Source of the DNA: Desulfobacter sp.
GTDB lineage: Bacteria > Desulfobacterota > Desulfobacteria > Desulfobacterales > Desulfobacteraceae
Direction of reading: 5' to 3'
Assembly: GCA_028768545.1 (NCBI GenBank)
Contig: CP054838.1
Location: forward strand, 3,521,001 to 3,585,000
DNA length: 64,000 nt
The position numbers were made by a program, and so were the translations under genes. Of this stretch, positions 46,475 through 55,012 are shown piece by piece. Position 1 is the stretch's first letter. Each line of letters begins with the position of its first letter. The notes under the pieces are model-generated. The model searched no databases. It saw only the letters and a list, made by a program, of their open reading frames with translations, and was not told where the DNA came from.

Positions 46475-47816
46475 ACCCCCACGCTTTCAACCTTTTATAG
46501 GCATATTGACTGTACTGGTTGGAGGCATAGTTGATCTGTTTTAAATAGGCAATATACAGATCTGCCGCTGTCTTTTGGTTACTGGTTTTATCAAGGGTAA
46601 ACCCTTGATAAAAGGTCAGTTGCGGATTGCCGGGCAAAAGGGCATCGCAGCGTTTAAAATCCTCATATGCCCGGGTATATTTTTTTTGACCCAGACCTGC
46701 CAGTCCAGACACATAATACCCCTGGGACTCTTTGGGGTACAATTGCTTTGCCTTGTCAGCATAGGAGAGCGCTGATTTTGATTTTTTCTGGGTCAGCATG
46801 CATTTGGCCATGAGCAGGTGGGCGGTATAATCCTGGTCGGCTTTTTTAATGGCCGATCCAAATGCCTGCTGGGCTTTATCATATTTTTTTTGACTTAAAT
46901 AGGTTTCTCCCTGCTGCATCAGCACAATGGCTTTTGCCTTTTTTCTCAGTCCTGCAGTCTTGTCCATATACCGTTCCCTGTGCAGGGGAAAGTCTTTTGT
47001 ACCGGCATATTCACTGTCATCTCTTTTTATGGCGGCCTCAAGGCGGTCCGTGCTCATGGGATGGGTGGCAAAGAGCATTTGCACACTGTTGCCATGGGAT
47101 TTATTCAAGCTGTTGAGCATATTCATAAGGCCGACAAATCCTTTTGAACTATACCCGGCACGGGTCATATACAGCTGTCCCAAAGCATCTGCCTCATTTT
47201 CGTTGCTCCGGCTGTATTTGGACAAGAATAGTCCCTGGCTTAAAGCCCCGAGTTGCTGGGTCAGTTCCCTAAATCCTGAATTCTGGGTGGAGGCAATGGC
47301 TGATAAACTGCCGATCAACAGGCTGGAAATGGTTCCTTTTGAGGCCTGTTCTGCTGAATGGCGTGCATTGACATGACCCAATTCATGCCCGAGCAAGGCA
47401 GCCAGTTCCCCTTCGTTTTCAAGTTTTAACAATATGCCCCGAGTCGCTGCAATGGAGCCGCCTGGAAAGGCATAGGCATTGATATAGGTGGCATTAACAC
47501 ATTGAAAATTATAATTCATGGCCGGACGGTGAACCCCTTTGAGCAACCCTTTTCCCACAGAGGAAATATACTCATTAAGGCCGGGTTCCTGGGTGACCCC
47601 GTAATCAGATGAAAACTGAAACGGGGACTGCTGCCTGTCAATGGCCATCTCCTGCTCCTGGGACATGAGCATAAGCTGTTGTTGTCCGGTTACAGGATCA
47701 ACAGCACATCCGAAAATCCCGCCAATGCCGGCACCTGACAAGGCTGCCATAGCAGAAAATTTTAAAAAATCCCGTCGGCAGACTTTTGAATGAGTCAAAA
47801 AATTATCCAAGATCAT
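46464..47816 (-). CDS. M48-family metalloprotease with TPR domain (BepA-like), Tat-exported
   Basis: A 450-residue periplasmic zinc protease. The N-terminus carries a twin-arginine motif (CRRDFLKFSA), a hydrophobic stretch and a lipobox-like FGC, suggesting Tat export and lipid anchoring. The zinc motif is HELGH (in LLGHELGHVNARHS), and the third ligand Glu lies in NENEADALG. The C-terminal about 150 residues form TPR repeats (QKKYDKAQQAFGSAIKKA and following). The build matches BepA/YfgC, which controls outer-membrane protein and LPS-assembly quality. Tat export is unusual, as BepA uses Sec. Start and end overlap the neighbours. Confidence 0.9.
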   Translation of the reverse strand: MILDNFLTHSKVCRRDFLKFSAMAALSGAGIGGIFGCAVDPVTGQQQLMLMSQEQEMAIDRQQSPFQFSSDYGVTQEPGLNEYISSVGKGLLKGVHRPAMNYNFQCVNATYINAYAFPGGSIAATRGILLKLENEGELAALLGHELGHVNARHSAEQASKGTISSLLIGSLSAIASTQNSGFRELTQQLGALSQGLFLSKYSRSNENEADALGQLYMTRAGYSSKGFVGLMNMLNSLNKSHGNSVQMLFATHPMSTDRLEAAIKRDDSEYAGTKDFPLHRERYMDKTAGLRKKAKAIVLMQQGETYLSQKKYDKAQQAFGSAIKKADQDYTAHLLMAKCMLTQKKSKSALSYADKAKQLYPKESQGYYVSGLAGLGQKKYTRAYEDFKRCDALLPGNPQLTFYQGFTLDKTSNQKTAADLYIAYLKQINYASNQYSQYAYKRLKAWGYAK

Positions 47817-49726
47817 TTTTTTATCCCTTTGTCTTTTCTTTTCTCCAATTCCGCTTTGACGGCCAGACCAAGGGTCTGGAGGGAAAATGGTTTTTTAATA
47901 AACGGGCCTGCACCCAGGTTTTGAATCTGGATCACATCATCTGTCTTGGAATATCCCGAGGCAATCACCGCCCTGATCTCGGGATCAAGAGACCTAAGTT
48001 CGCGAAAGGTGGCCAGCCCGTCCATGCCCGGAGTCATAATCATATCCAGAACAACCAGATCCACCCGAGCATCTGTGAGATATTCCACGGCAGCTTCGCC
48101 AGAGGCCTTTGTCACCACCTGATATCCCATACGGCAAAGCATGTTCGAAGTGATCTTGAGTTGGTCATTGGAATCATCAACCACAAGAATAATTTCATTG
48201 TTGCCGGTATAATCGCTTAAGGTATATATTCTATACGGTTTTGACGCCCCGGGCAAGTCCTGGGTCACTGGAAAATAAAGATCAAACCGGGTCTTTTCTT
48301 TCCTGCTTGTCACATGGATATAGCCCTTGTGGTCATGGACGATATTCCAGACGATTGACAGGCCCAGGCCGGTTCCGCTCCGGCCGAGAATCTTTTTGGT
48401 GTAAAAGGGTTCAAATATCCTGTCCAGATCCGCATTGGGTATTCCAGGTCCGGTATCTTCCACGCGCATTCGGACAAATTCACCATCCAGGTAATTTTTA
48501 TACCCTTTGAGCATTTTCTGGGATAAACAACAAAAGGTGGTGGATAAGAAAATCTGGCCGGACCCCTGGATCGCTTCCATGGCATTTCCCACAAGATTCA
48601 TCACGACTTTGTGCAGATGATTTCCTGATGCGCTTAACAAAGGGATATCCGGATCCAAAAGGGTTTCAACCTCGACCCTGGGATGAAACTCACGACTTTT
48701 TTGACATTCAGGAGACCTTAGATAGGTTTGAATAACCGAATTCAGATTTACAGCTTCCACCACCTTGGCAGATCCCCTGCCCAGGGTGAGCAATTCATCC
48801 ACAATCACTGATGCCCGCTTGCCTGAATCTTTTATGGTTAAAAGAGGCTCTCTTAACTGGGAATCACGGGGCAGATCCATGAGCAAAAGCTCAGGTGTGG
48901 ATACAATCCCGGACAATACGTTGTTTAAATCATGGGCAACGCCGCCGGCAAGCAATCCCAGGGCTTCCATTTTTTTTGCCTTTTCAAGTTCCGATTCCAG
49001 CCGGGTTTTATCCGTGCGGGCCTTGAGTCGCTCGGTAATGTCCCTTAGGGTAAAAAGCTGTGCAGGTTTTTCCTTGTACGCAATTTGAACCCATTGTTTT
49101 TCAACACAAATTTTTGAGTTGTCCTTTGCCCTGATAAACTCATACCCGTCTGGATCAGGTTCTAGGTCCTTGTTTTGGACAAAAAGAAGGTCAGGATCCA
49201 TGCCGAATAATTTTTCCCCGTCATATTGGGTTAACAATTCAAGGCCGGGATTAAAAAAAACAATTTTCCCCTCTTGGACAATAAATATACCTTGGGGCAA
49301 AGAGTTGACCAGATTTTTATACTTTTCCTCGCTTTCTTTGAGCCTTGTTTCAGCTTCTGTATGGGCCCTGATTTCAAGGACAAGGCTTTTATTCATCCGG
49401 ACCAGTTCATTGTCCTGGTTTTGCTCATCCTGTTTTGCCTTTTGTTTTAACTTTAAAACCACGCCTTCAAGCGCAGCTTTTTTTTGATTTGCCTGTCCAA
49501 TCAAATAAAGGGCGCAGGCCATCTCTGCCCAGAAGAAAACCAAAATGATACCCTGGGTCAAAACAGAAAAATTTATCAAGAAAAGAATTGACAGATAGAC
49601 AAGGCACAGAATTCCTCCGCAAATGATAGCCTTAAGGGGGACCTGTCTCACCTTGAGCATCAAGGTTCCGCTAAGAACCAATACCAGTATCATTCCGGAA
49701 AGGTTGCCGGGATTGAACAATGCCAT
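47813..49726 (-). CDS. Membrane hybrid sensor histidine kinase (PAS-HisKA-HATPase-REC)
   Basis: A 637-residue hybrid kinase. Three membrane helices occupy residues about 8-75, then a coiled coil (about 80-125), a PAS domain (about 130-235), HisKA with the phospho-acceptor in GGVAHDLNNVLSG, HATPase_c with DTGPGIPN and GTGLGLSIV boxes, and a C-terminal receiver (about 510-630) with VVDDS and the phospho-Asp in VVLDMIM. No output domain is attached, so it must pass phosphate to another protein or act by phosphatase control. It lies in an operon with a BepA-like protease and DUF748, so an envelope-related signal is plausible. Confidence 0.92.
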   Translation of the reverse strand: MALFNPGNLSGMILVLVLSGTLMLKVRQVPLKAIICGGILCLVYLSILFLINFSVLTQGIILVFFWAEMACALYLIGQANQKKAALEGVVLKLKQKAKQDEQNQDNELVRMNKSLVLEIRAHTEAETRLKESEEKYKNLVNSLPQGIFIVQEGKIVFFNPGLELLTQYDGEKLFGMDPDLLFVQNKDLEPDPDGYEFIRAKDNSKICVEKQWVQIAYKEKPAQLFTLRDITERLKARTDKTRLESELEKAKKMEALGLLAGGVAHDLNNVLSGIVSTPELLLMDLPRDSQLREPLLTIKDSGKRASVIVDELLTLGRGSAKVVEAVNLNSVIQTYLRSPECQKSREFHPRVEVETLLDPDIPLLSASGNHLHKVVMNLVGNAMEAIQGSGQIFLSTTFCCLSQKMLKGYKNYLDGEFVRMRVEDTGPGIPNADLDRIFEPFYTKKILGRSGTGLGLSIVWNIVHDHKGYIHVTSRKEKTRFDLYFPVTQDLPGASKPYRIYTLSDYTGNNEIILVVDDSNDQLKITSNMLCRMGYQVVTKASGEAAVEYLTDARVDLVVLDMIMTPGMDGLATFRELRSLDPEIRAVIASGYSKTDDVIQIQNLGAGPFIKKPFSLQTLGLAVKAELEKRKDKGIKK

Positions 49727-49734
49727 GGCAAAAA

Positions 49735-50016
49735 TTAATGTTCTTTGATAAAAATGGCAATGACAAAGAAAAACACCCCAAGTCCCAAAAGCACACCGCC
49801 CAGGGGGATCTCGTAAAAAAGTGTATCCAGGGCATTTTGAACACTTTGGACTGAAACAAGATTGACAATTGACTGGACAAAATCTTCAGACAAGGAGGAA
49901 AGGGTAAGCCCTACCCAGATGTTGTCGGTACTCATGAACTTGGAAATCATGGAAAATAATCCGACAAAACACCCCGCTAATATTGAAAAAATCCCAAGTT
50001 TTGAGAACATAAACAC
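49735..50016 (-). CDS. Small membrane protein of unknown function
   Basis: A 93-residue protein with two predicted membrane helices (LGIFSILAGCFVGLFSM, and GGVLLGLGVFFFVIAIFI) joined by a polar loop of about 45 residues. No family is recognised. The TTTAAAGGATAGTG stretch upstream gives a ribosome site. It lies 8 bases before the hybrid kinase gene, and could modulate the kinase membrane domain or be only a fellow operon member. It is the first gene of the six-gene operon. Confidence 0.65.
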   Translation of the reverse strand: MFMFSKLGIFSILAGCFVGLFSMISKFMSTDNIWVGLTLSSLSEDFVQSIVNLVSVQSVQNALDTLFYEIPLGGVLLGLGVFFFVIAIFIKEH

Positions 50017-50147
50017 TATCCTTTAAAAAGTTAAAAGAATCCTCTGGTTCCGTATCAAGAGTATATCGGCGGGCCCTGCCCATAGTCAAATCTTTTTAGA
50101 CCTTGTCCTTTAATTTGGCCTAAGTTTATGCTAAATCTGATTTGATA

Positions 50148-51752
50148 ATGATGACTTCATCCAAGACCCCAAAAAACAAGACCCTAAAAAAAATCGGCTT
50201 TGCTTCATTTATCATGATGGCCTCTGTATTTGCAAGCAGGCTCATAGGATTGCTGCGTGAATCCACCATAGCATGGCTTGGGGGCGCCAATTACGGGGTT
50301 GACGCCTATCAGATCGCCTTTGTTATCCCTGAAATTTTAAACCATGTAGTGGCCAGCGGGTTTTTGTCCATCACCTTTATTCCCATTTTTACCCACTATT
50401 TGACCTCGAACCGGGAACAAGAGGGGTATAAGGTCTTTTCTATTATTTTAAACGGATTTGGCCTGGCCCTGATCTGCATCATGGGCGAGGCGATTGTTTT
50501 TGCCCCCGAGCTGATCAAAGTTTTAGCCCCGGGATTAACCCATGGGCCCACCCTTGACCTGGCCGTCCGCATGACCCGAATTATCATCCCTGCCCAATTC
50601 TTTTTTTTCAGCGGCGGCCTTTTCATGGCAATCCAGTTTTCAAAGGAACGATTTCTCATCCCGGCTTTAGCCCCTTTGATCTACAATTTGGGAATCATTG
50701 CCGGAGGCATCTGCCTATATCCGCTCATGGGTATGGAGGGATTTGCATGGGGCGTTCTGGCAGGCGCTTTTGTCGGCAGTTTTGGCCTTCAGATGTGGGG
50801 GGCCAGACGCGCCGGGTTAAGATACTTTCTATGCTTTGATCTTAAACATCCTGATTTTAAAAAATATATCCTCTTAACCCTTCCGTTGATGCTCGGGTTG
50901 ACCATGACCTTTTCAACGGAAATTTTGATGAAATTTTTCGGATCATTTCTTGATGAAGGAAGTATCTCAGCCATGAACTACGCCCTTAGGATCATGTTTA
51001 TCCTTGTGGGTTTTTTCGGGCAGGCCGTTGGCATGGCCTCTTATCCGTTTTTGGCCAAACTTGCTTCAGATAACAAGCTGGATCAGCTCAATCAAATTAT
51101 CAACAAGACCCTTAAATTTATATTTCTGGTTCTCCCTTTTTCAGTACTGTTCATGGTGGTCAGAACTGAAGTGGTGGCCATCTTATTTAAACGGGGGGCC
51201 TTTGACACCCATGCCGTTGAATTGACCGCCGGCGTGCTTCCCTATTTCATGATCGGTGCCTTTGCCTTCTCAGCCCAGACCATAGTGTCACGCGGATATT
51301 TTGCCGTTCAAAACACCTTGTTTCCGGCCCTTTTTTCCACTGTCTGCGTTCTTTTAAGCCTGCCTTTGATTTATGCGGGCATGATCAGTATGGGTATCAA
51401 GGGGGTGGCCTTGGGTCTCTCCCTTTCCGTTGCCCTGACCTGCGGCCTTTTGTTTGAAACCTGGAACCGAAAAACCCAAAACACTGAAAAACATGAGGTA
51501 TACCGATTCTTTTTTGTTCTGGTCCTGGTCAGCTCCGGTTTAGGGGCGATGCTCCAAGGCGTGTATCTTCTGGTGATACAACTCATTCTCCCGGGCAGCC
51601 TAATAAACAACTTGATGATCTGCGCTCTCATGGGTATTGTTTTTTTGTTCATGTTCGGACTGATTGGAAAAATTTTCCATATTCCCGAAATCCACACCCT
51701 TTATCACACCCTGTTTAAAAAGGTTTTCGCATGGGGAAAAAAAGCAGGATAA
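50148..51752 (+). CDS. murJ: Lipid II flippase MurJ
   Basis: MurJ flips the peptidoglycan precursor lipid II across the inner membrane. The 534-residue protein has the MVF/MOP fold of about 14 membrane helices. Family features include the N-terminal ASRLIGLLRESTIAWLGG with the conserved Arg pair and GLLRE motif, and the RGAFD segment in the central cavity. Tandem ATGs at 50148 and 50151 follow without a clear ribosome site. The 3' end overlaps the Sir2 fragment by 22 bases. It is divergent from the 50.0-40.5 kb operon. Confidence 0.95.
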   Translation: MMTSSKTPKNKTLKKIGFASFIMMASVFASRLIGLLRESTIAWLGGANYGVDAYQIAFVIPEILNHVVASGFLSITFIPIFTHYLTSNREQEGYKVFSIILNGFGLALICIMGEAIVFAPELIKVLAPGLTHGPTLDLAVRMTRIIIPAQFFFFSGGLFMAIQFSKERFLIPALAPLIYNLGIIAGGICLYPLMGMEGFAWGVLAGAFVGSFGLQMWGARRAGLRYFLCFDLKHPDFKKYILLTLPLMLGLTMTFSTEILMKFFGSFLDEGSISAMNYALRIMFILVGFFGQAVGMASYPFLAKLASDNKLDQLNQIINKTLKFIFLVLPFSVLFMVVRTEVVAILFKRGAFDTHAVELTAGVLPYFMIGAFAFSAQTIVSRGYFAVQNTLFPALFSTVCVLLSLPLIYAGMISMGIKGVALGLSLSVALTCGLLFETWNRKTQNTEKHEVYRFFFVLVLVSSGLGAMLQGVYLLVIQLILPGSLINNLMICALMGIVFLFMFGLIGKIFHIPEIHTLYHTLFKKVFAWGKKAG

Positions 51753-52225
51753 CACCTGCAACACGAGATTGTCTTAACACCCTTGCCCTTCGCATCAAAG
51801 GGGCTAAACAAGTGGTGGCATTCACCGGTGCCGGCATATCCACGGAAAGCGGAATACCTGATTACCGAAGCCAGGGCGGGTTGTGGGATCAATTTAAACC
51901 CATATTTTTTGATGAGTTTCTCTCATCTAAAACCGCAAGAATCAAGTATTGGAATCAGCACCTTGCCATGAAAAAAAGCCTGAGACATGCCCGGCCCAAT
52001 AAAGGCCACAAAGCCTTGGCCCGGGTTGAACGCAGGGGATTTCTCTCCTGTATCATCACCCAGAACATTGACGGACTCCACCAGGCATCCGGGATTCCTC
52101 CTGAAAAAATAATTGAACTTCACGGAAATGCCAGAAAAATTGCCTGTATGTCCTGCGCTAAACAGTTCACCTGGGGGTTCTGTTGCAAAAAATATTTCCA
52201 GGACAAAGAGATCGTTCAGGCGTAA
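51731..52225 (+). pseudogene. Sir2-family NAD-dependent protein deacylase, truncated by an IS6 element
   Basis: The frame begins as a normal sirtuin: FTGAGISTESGIPDYRS (NAD loop), TQNIDGLHQASG (catalytic pocket) and ELHGNA with the catalytic His. It carries only the first zinc Cys pair (CMSC). At 52176, after about 148 codons, the sequence becomes the IS6-family terminal repeat, so the last 15 residues (FCCKKYFQDKEIVQA, including the stop) are IS-derived. The second Cys pair and the rest of the Rossmann fold are gone. The product cannot be a working deacylase. Confidence 0.9.
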
Positions 52226-53012
52226 AATTTACGCAGCATAAGAAAACAGATTTTCGACGAATTCTTTCTGCTTTAAAATTTCTCCCTTCCTGATATTTTT
52301 AACTTGTCCTTTTCTGATCATGTTCATAATTTCATAGCCTTTTAGCGTCCGCCAGGCAGAATGAAATGTCTTGAACCCCATACCAGCTCTGACAAGCTTT
52401 TTGATAAACCGGTGGTCTTGCTCAATAATATTGTTCAGATATTTATTCTGTCTTAGGATACAGTCCTTATTCAGAAGCTTTTTTTCTTTCAAAGCCTTTA
52501 CTGCCGGAGGATATGCAGGATTTCCGTCAACACTCAGAACCCGAGGTCTGGAGCTATTGGAAGCTCGCAGCATCTTTTTAAAAAATCGTTTGGCAGATTC
52601 CATATTACGTCTGCTGCGAAGAAGAAAATCGATGGTATTTCCACGGGAATCGACCGCTCGGTAAAGATACTTCATTTTCCCCCGCACCTTGATATATGTT
52701 TCATCAATACGGTAAGAATCATTTGATTGCCGCAGATACTTCCTGCTTCGCTTTTCCATTTCAGGAGCATAGCGCTGAACCCATCGGTAAATGGTACTGT
52801 GATCCACAGACAAGCCCCGTTCTTGCATCATCTCTTCCAGATTCCTGTAACTCAGTTGATATCTCAGATACCAGCGAACATTCAACAGGATGATTTCTTT
52901 TTCATAATGACGCCACTTGAAAGGGTTTTCATTTTTCATACTATCTCTCTGCAAATAAATTAGTGCCAAAACGGACTTGTATCAGACATTAATAATTTTT
53001 TGCAACAGAACC
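52176..53012 (-). mobile_element. IS6-family insertion sequence, copy 1 (837 bp)
   Basis: Both ends carry GGTTCTGTTGCAAAAAAT. The identical element is at 60647-61483 in the opposite orientation. Flanks (CACCTGGG left, GCCAGACC right) do not match, so this copy has no simple target duplication. It splits the Sir2 gene; the missing 3' part does not follow the IS. Confidence 0.93.
52229..52939 (-). CDS. IS6-family transposase (copy 1)
   Basis: A 236-residue transposase of the IS26 type. Catalytic residues: SYRIDETYIKV (Asp), LSVDGNPAYPPA (Asp), NNIIEQDHRFIKK (Glu). An N-terminal helix-turn-helix region precedes them. ATG 52939 is used, preceded by AGAGAG; an upstream in-frame start at 52969 is less likely. 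The protein is identical to copy 2. Confidence 0.95.
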   Translation of the reverse strand: MKNENPFKWRHYEKEIILLNVRWYLRYQLSYRNLEEMMQERGLSVDHSTIYRWVQRYAPEMEKRSRKYLRQSNDSYRIDETYIKVRGKMKYLYRAVDSRGNTIDFLLRSRRNMESAKRFFKKMLRASNSSRPRVLSVDGNPAYPPAVKALKEKKLLNKDCILRQNKYLNNIIEQDHRFIKKLVRAGMGFKTFHSAWRTLKGYEIMNMIRKGQVKNIRKGEILKQKEFVENLFSYAA

Positions 53013-53100
53013 GCCAGACCCATGCTTGAATGTCAAACTAATTTCACCCCAATTTATTGTCCTGGGAAAATTATACATCAGAAGATAATTTATTTTTTTC

Positions 53101-53127
53101 TTGACTTTCTCAAGATTAATATATAAT
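53101..53127 (+). promoter_or_regulatory. Probable promoter of the ilv-leu operon
   Basis: TTGACT (53101-53106) is followed by a perfect TATAAT at 53122-53127 (15-base spacer) or TAATAA at 53124-53129 (17-base spacer). It lies about 29-55 bases before the leader-peptide ATG, giving the short start-to-leader distance expected of an attenuated biosynthetic operon. Confidence 0.6.
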
Positions 53128-53155
53128 AAACTCATTTTAAAAAGAGTAAATTATT

Positions 53156-53239
53156 ATGAAATTAAATATTATCCACAGCCTATTAGTCCTTATTATCGTG
53201 GAGGTGATTATTGTCACCTCCTGGCGAAGGGGCGTTTAG
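53156..53239 (+). CDS. Branched-chain amino acid leader peptide (attenuator)
   Basis: A 27-codon frame, too short for the usual gene lists, lies between the promoter and the attenuator terminator. It encodes MKLNIIHSLLVLIIVEVIIV followed by TSWRRGV; 15 of 27 residues are Ile, Leu or Val, in runs. This is the hallmark of IlvL/LeuL-type peptides whose translation senses charged branched-chain tRNAs. A perfect 8-bp hairpin (GGAGGTGA 53200-53207, TCACCTCC 53214-53221) overlaps the codons for Val15 to the region before Trp23. The ribosome site is weak. Ribosome stalling at the Ile/Leu/Val codons should stop the terminator at 53262-53309 from forming; the exact alternative pairing was not resolved. 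Confidence 0.82.
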   Translation: MKLNIIHSLLVLIIVEVIIVTSWRRGV

Positions 53240-53261
53240 TGGCTTAAACTAAAGAGAACTT

Positions 53262-53309
53262 AAAAAAAGCCGTTACCAGCCCCGAGGGGGGCGGGTAACG
53301 GCTTTTTTA
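53262..53309 (+). terminator. Attenuator terminator upstream of ilvD
   Basis: Stem AAAAAGCCGTTACC with GGTAACGGCTTTTT, an inner GCCCC/GGGGC stem, and a run of six T (53303-53308) form a strong rho-independent terminator. It lies 22 bases after the leader-peptide stop and just before the ilvD ribosome site, so it controls read-through into the operon. Confidence 0.9.
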
Positions 53310-53326
53310 GTTTTTGGAGACTTTAA

Positions 53327-55000
53327 ATGAGAAGCCATATTGCAACAAAAGGAGTGGCAAGAGCACCCCACAGGGGTCTGATGAAAGCCCTTGGGTACAC
53401 CAACAGGGAAATTGGTCAGCCCATGATCGGAATTGCCAATTCCGCCAATGAGCTCATACCCGGTCACATGCACCTGGACACCATTGTAAACGCGGTTAAA
53501 TCCGGAATTTCCATGGCCGGGGGCACGCCCATGGAATTTTCCACCATCGGGGTCTGCGACGGCATTGCCATGAACCACAAGGGCATGCACTACTCTCTGG
53601 CCTCACGGGAACTCATTGCCGACAGTATTGAGGTGACGGCAACGGCCCACCCCTTTGATGCCATTGTCATGGTCCCCAATTGTGATAAAATCGTTCCGGG
53701 CATGCTCATGGCAGCAGCCAGGCTCAATATTCCCTGTATCTTTGTCTCAGGCGGCCCCATGCTGGCAGGCCGTCATCCCAAGGACAACACCCAGAAAATA
53801 GATCTGGTCTCTGTATTTGAAGCCGTGGGGGCAGTACAGACCGGAAAAATGACCGAGTCCGAACTCACCGAAATAGAAGATGCCGCCTGCCCCACCTGCG
53901 GTTCCTGTGCAGGCATGTTTACGGCCAACTCAATGAACTGCCTCACTGAAGCCATTGGTATGGCCCTGCCCGGGAACGGAACCATTCCCGCCCCCATGTC
54001 AAGCAGAATCCGCCTGGCCAAAGAGGCGGGCATCCAAATCATGGACCTTTTTAAAAAGGATATCACCCCGGATAAAATCATGACCAAAGCGGCCTTTATG
54101 AATTCCCTGGTCGTGGACATGGCCCTTGGATGTTCCACCAATACCGTGCTCCACCTCAAAGCCATTGCCCACGAGGCCGGGGTGGACATCGACCTGAACC
54201 TTATTAATAAGATCAGCAAAAAGACGCCCCATCTTTGCTCTCTGAGTCCCGGCGGGGCCGACCATATTGAAGATCTGGACTCAGCCGGCGGCATCCAAGC
54301 CGTGATGAAAGAACTGAGCGACCATGATTATATTGACAATTCTTTGATCACCGTCACAGGCGATTCCATAAAAATAAACCTTGAAAGCGTAAAAGTCAAA
54401 GATCCTCAAGTGATCAGGCCGGTTCAAGACCCATATCATCAGGAGGGTGGACTTGCCGTTCTTTTCGGCAACCTGGCCCCCGAAGGGTGTGTGGTCAAGC
54501 AATCTGCTGTTCTGCCGGCCATGATGACACACAAAGGGCCTGCCCGGGTTTTCAACTCCGAAGAAGAGGCCACAAAAGCCATCATGGGCAGACAGATCAT
54601 ACCCGGAGACGTGATCATTATCCGGTATGAAGGCCCTGCAGGCGGACCCGGAATGAGAGAGATGCTCACCCCCACCTCAGCCATTGCCGGCATGGGATTG
54701 GATGACAGATGCGCCCTGATCACGGACGGACGGTTTTCCGGCGGCACCAAAGGGGCCAGCATCGGCCATGTATCTCCTGAAGCCGCACAGGGCGGACTCA
54801 TTGCCCTGATCCAAGAAAAAGATATGATCTGTATTGATATCCCGGCCAAAACCATTGAACTTAAAATTTCTGACCAGGAAATTGAAAAGAGAAAAGCCCT
54901 TTGGCAAAAGCCTGAACCTAAAATTAAAACAGGATATATGGCCCGGTATGCCCGGATGGTGACATCTGCAGGTAACGGCGCAATATTTAAACATAGTTAA
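53327..55000 (+). CDS. ilvD: Dihydroxy-acid dehydratase
   Basis: IlvD dehydrates dihydroxy-isovalerate and dihydroxy-methylvalerate, the third common step to valine and isoleucine. The 557-residue protein has the iron-sulfur cysteines in [11 protein letters not shown] and [19 protein letters not shown], and the C-terminal [20 protein letters not shown] motif. A GGAGA site precedes the ATG. It is the first structural gene after the attenuator. The cluster is oxygen-sensitive in many bacteria, which suits an anaerobe. Confidence 0.97.
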   Translation: MRSHIATKGVARAPHRGLMKALGYTNREIGQPMIGIANSANELIPGHMHLDTIVNAVKSGISMAGGTPMEFSTIGVCDGIAMNHKGMHYSLASRELIADSIEVTATAHPFDAIVMVPNCDKIVPGMLMAAARLNIPCIFVSGGPMLAGRHPKDNTQKIDLVSVFEAVGAVQTGKMTESELTEIEDAACPTCGSCAGMFTANSMNCLTEAIGMALPGNGTIPAPMSSRIRLAKEAGIQIMDLFKKDITPDKIMTKAAFMNSLVVDMALGCSTNTVLHLKAIAHEAGVDIDLNLINKISKKTPHLCSLSPGGADHIEDLDSAGGIQAVMKELSDHDYIDNSLITVTGDSIKINLESVKVKDPQVIRPVQDPYHQEGGLAVLFGNLAPEGCVVKQSAVLPAMMTHKGPARVFNSEEEATKAIMGRQIIPGDVIIIRYEGPAGGPGMREMLTPTSAIAGMGLDDRCALITDGRFSGGTKGASIGHVSPEAAQGGLIALIQEKDMICIDIPAKTIELKISDQEIEKRKALWQKPEPKIKTGYMARYARMVTSAGNGAIFKHS

Positions 55001-55012
55001 CAGGAGACAAGT

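Noticed and set aside
52168-53020. 8-bp target duplication for IS6 copy 1
   Set aside because: CACCTGGG and GCCAGACC differ, and neither matches, direct or inverted, the flanks of copy 2 or of the truncated copy.
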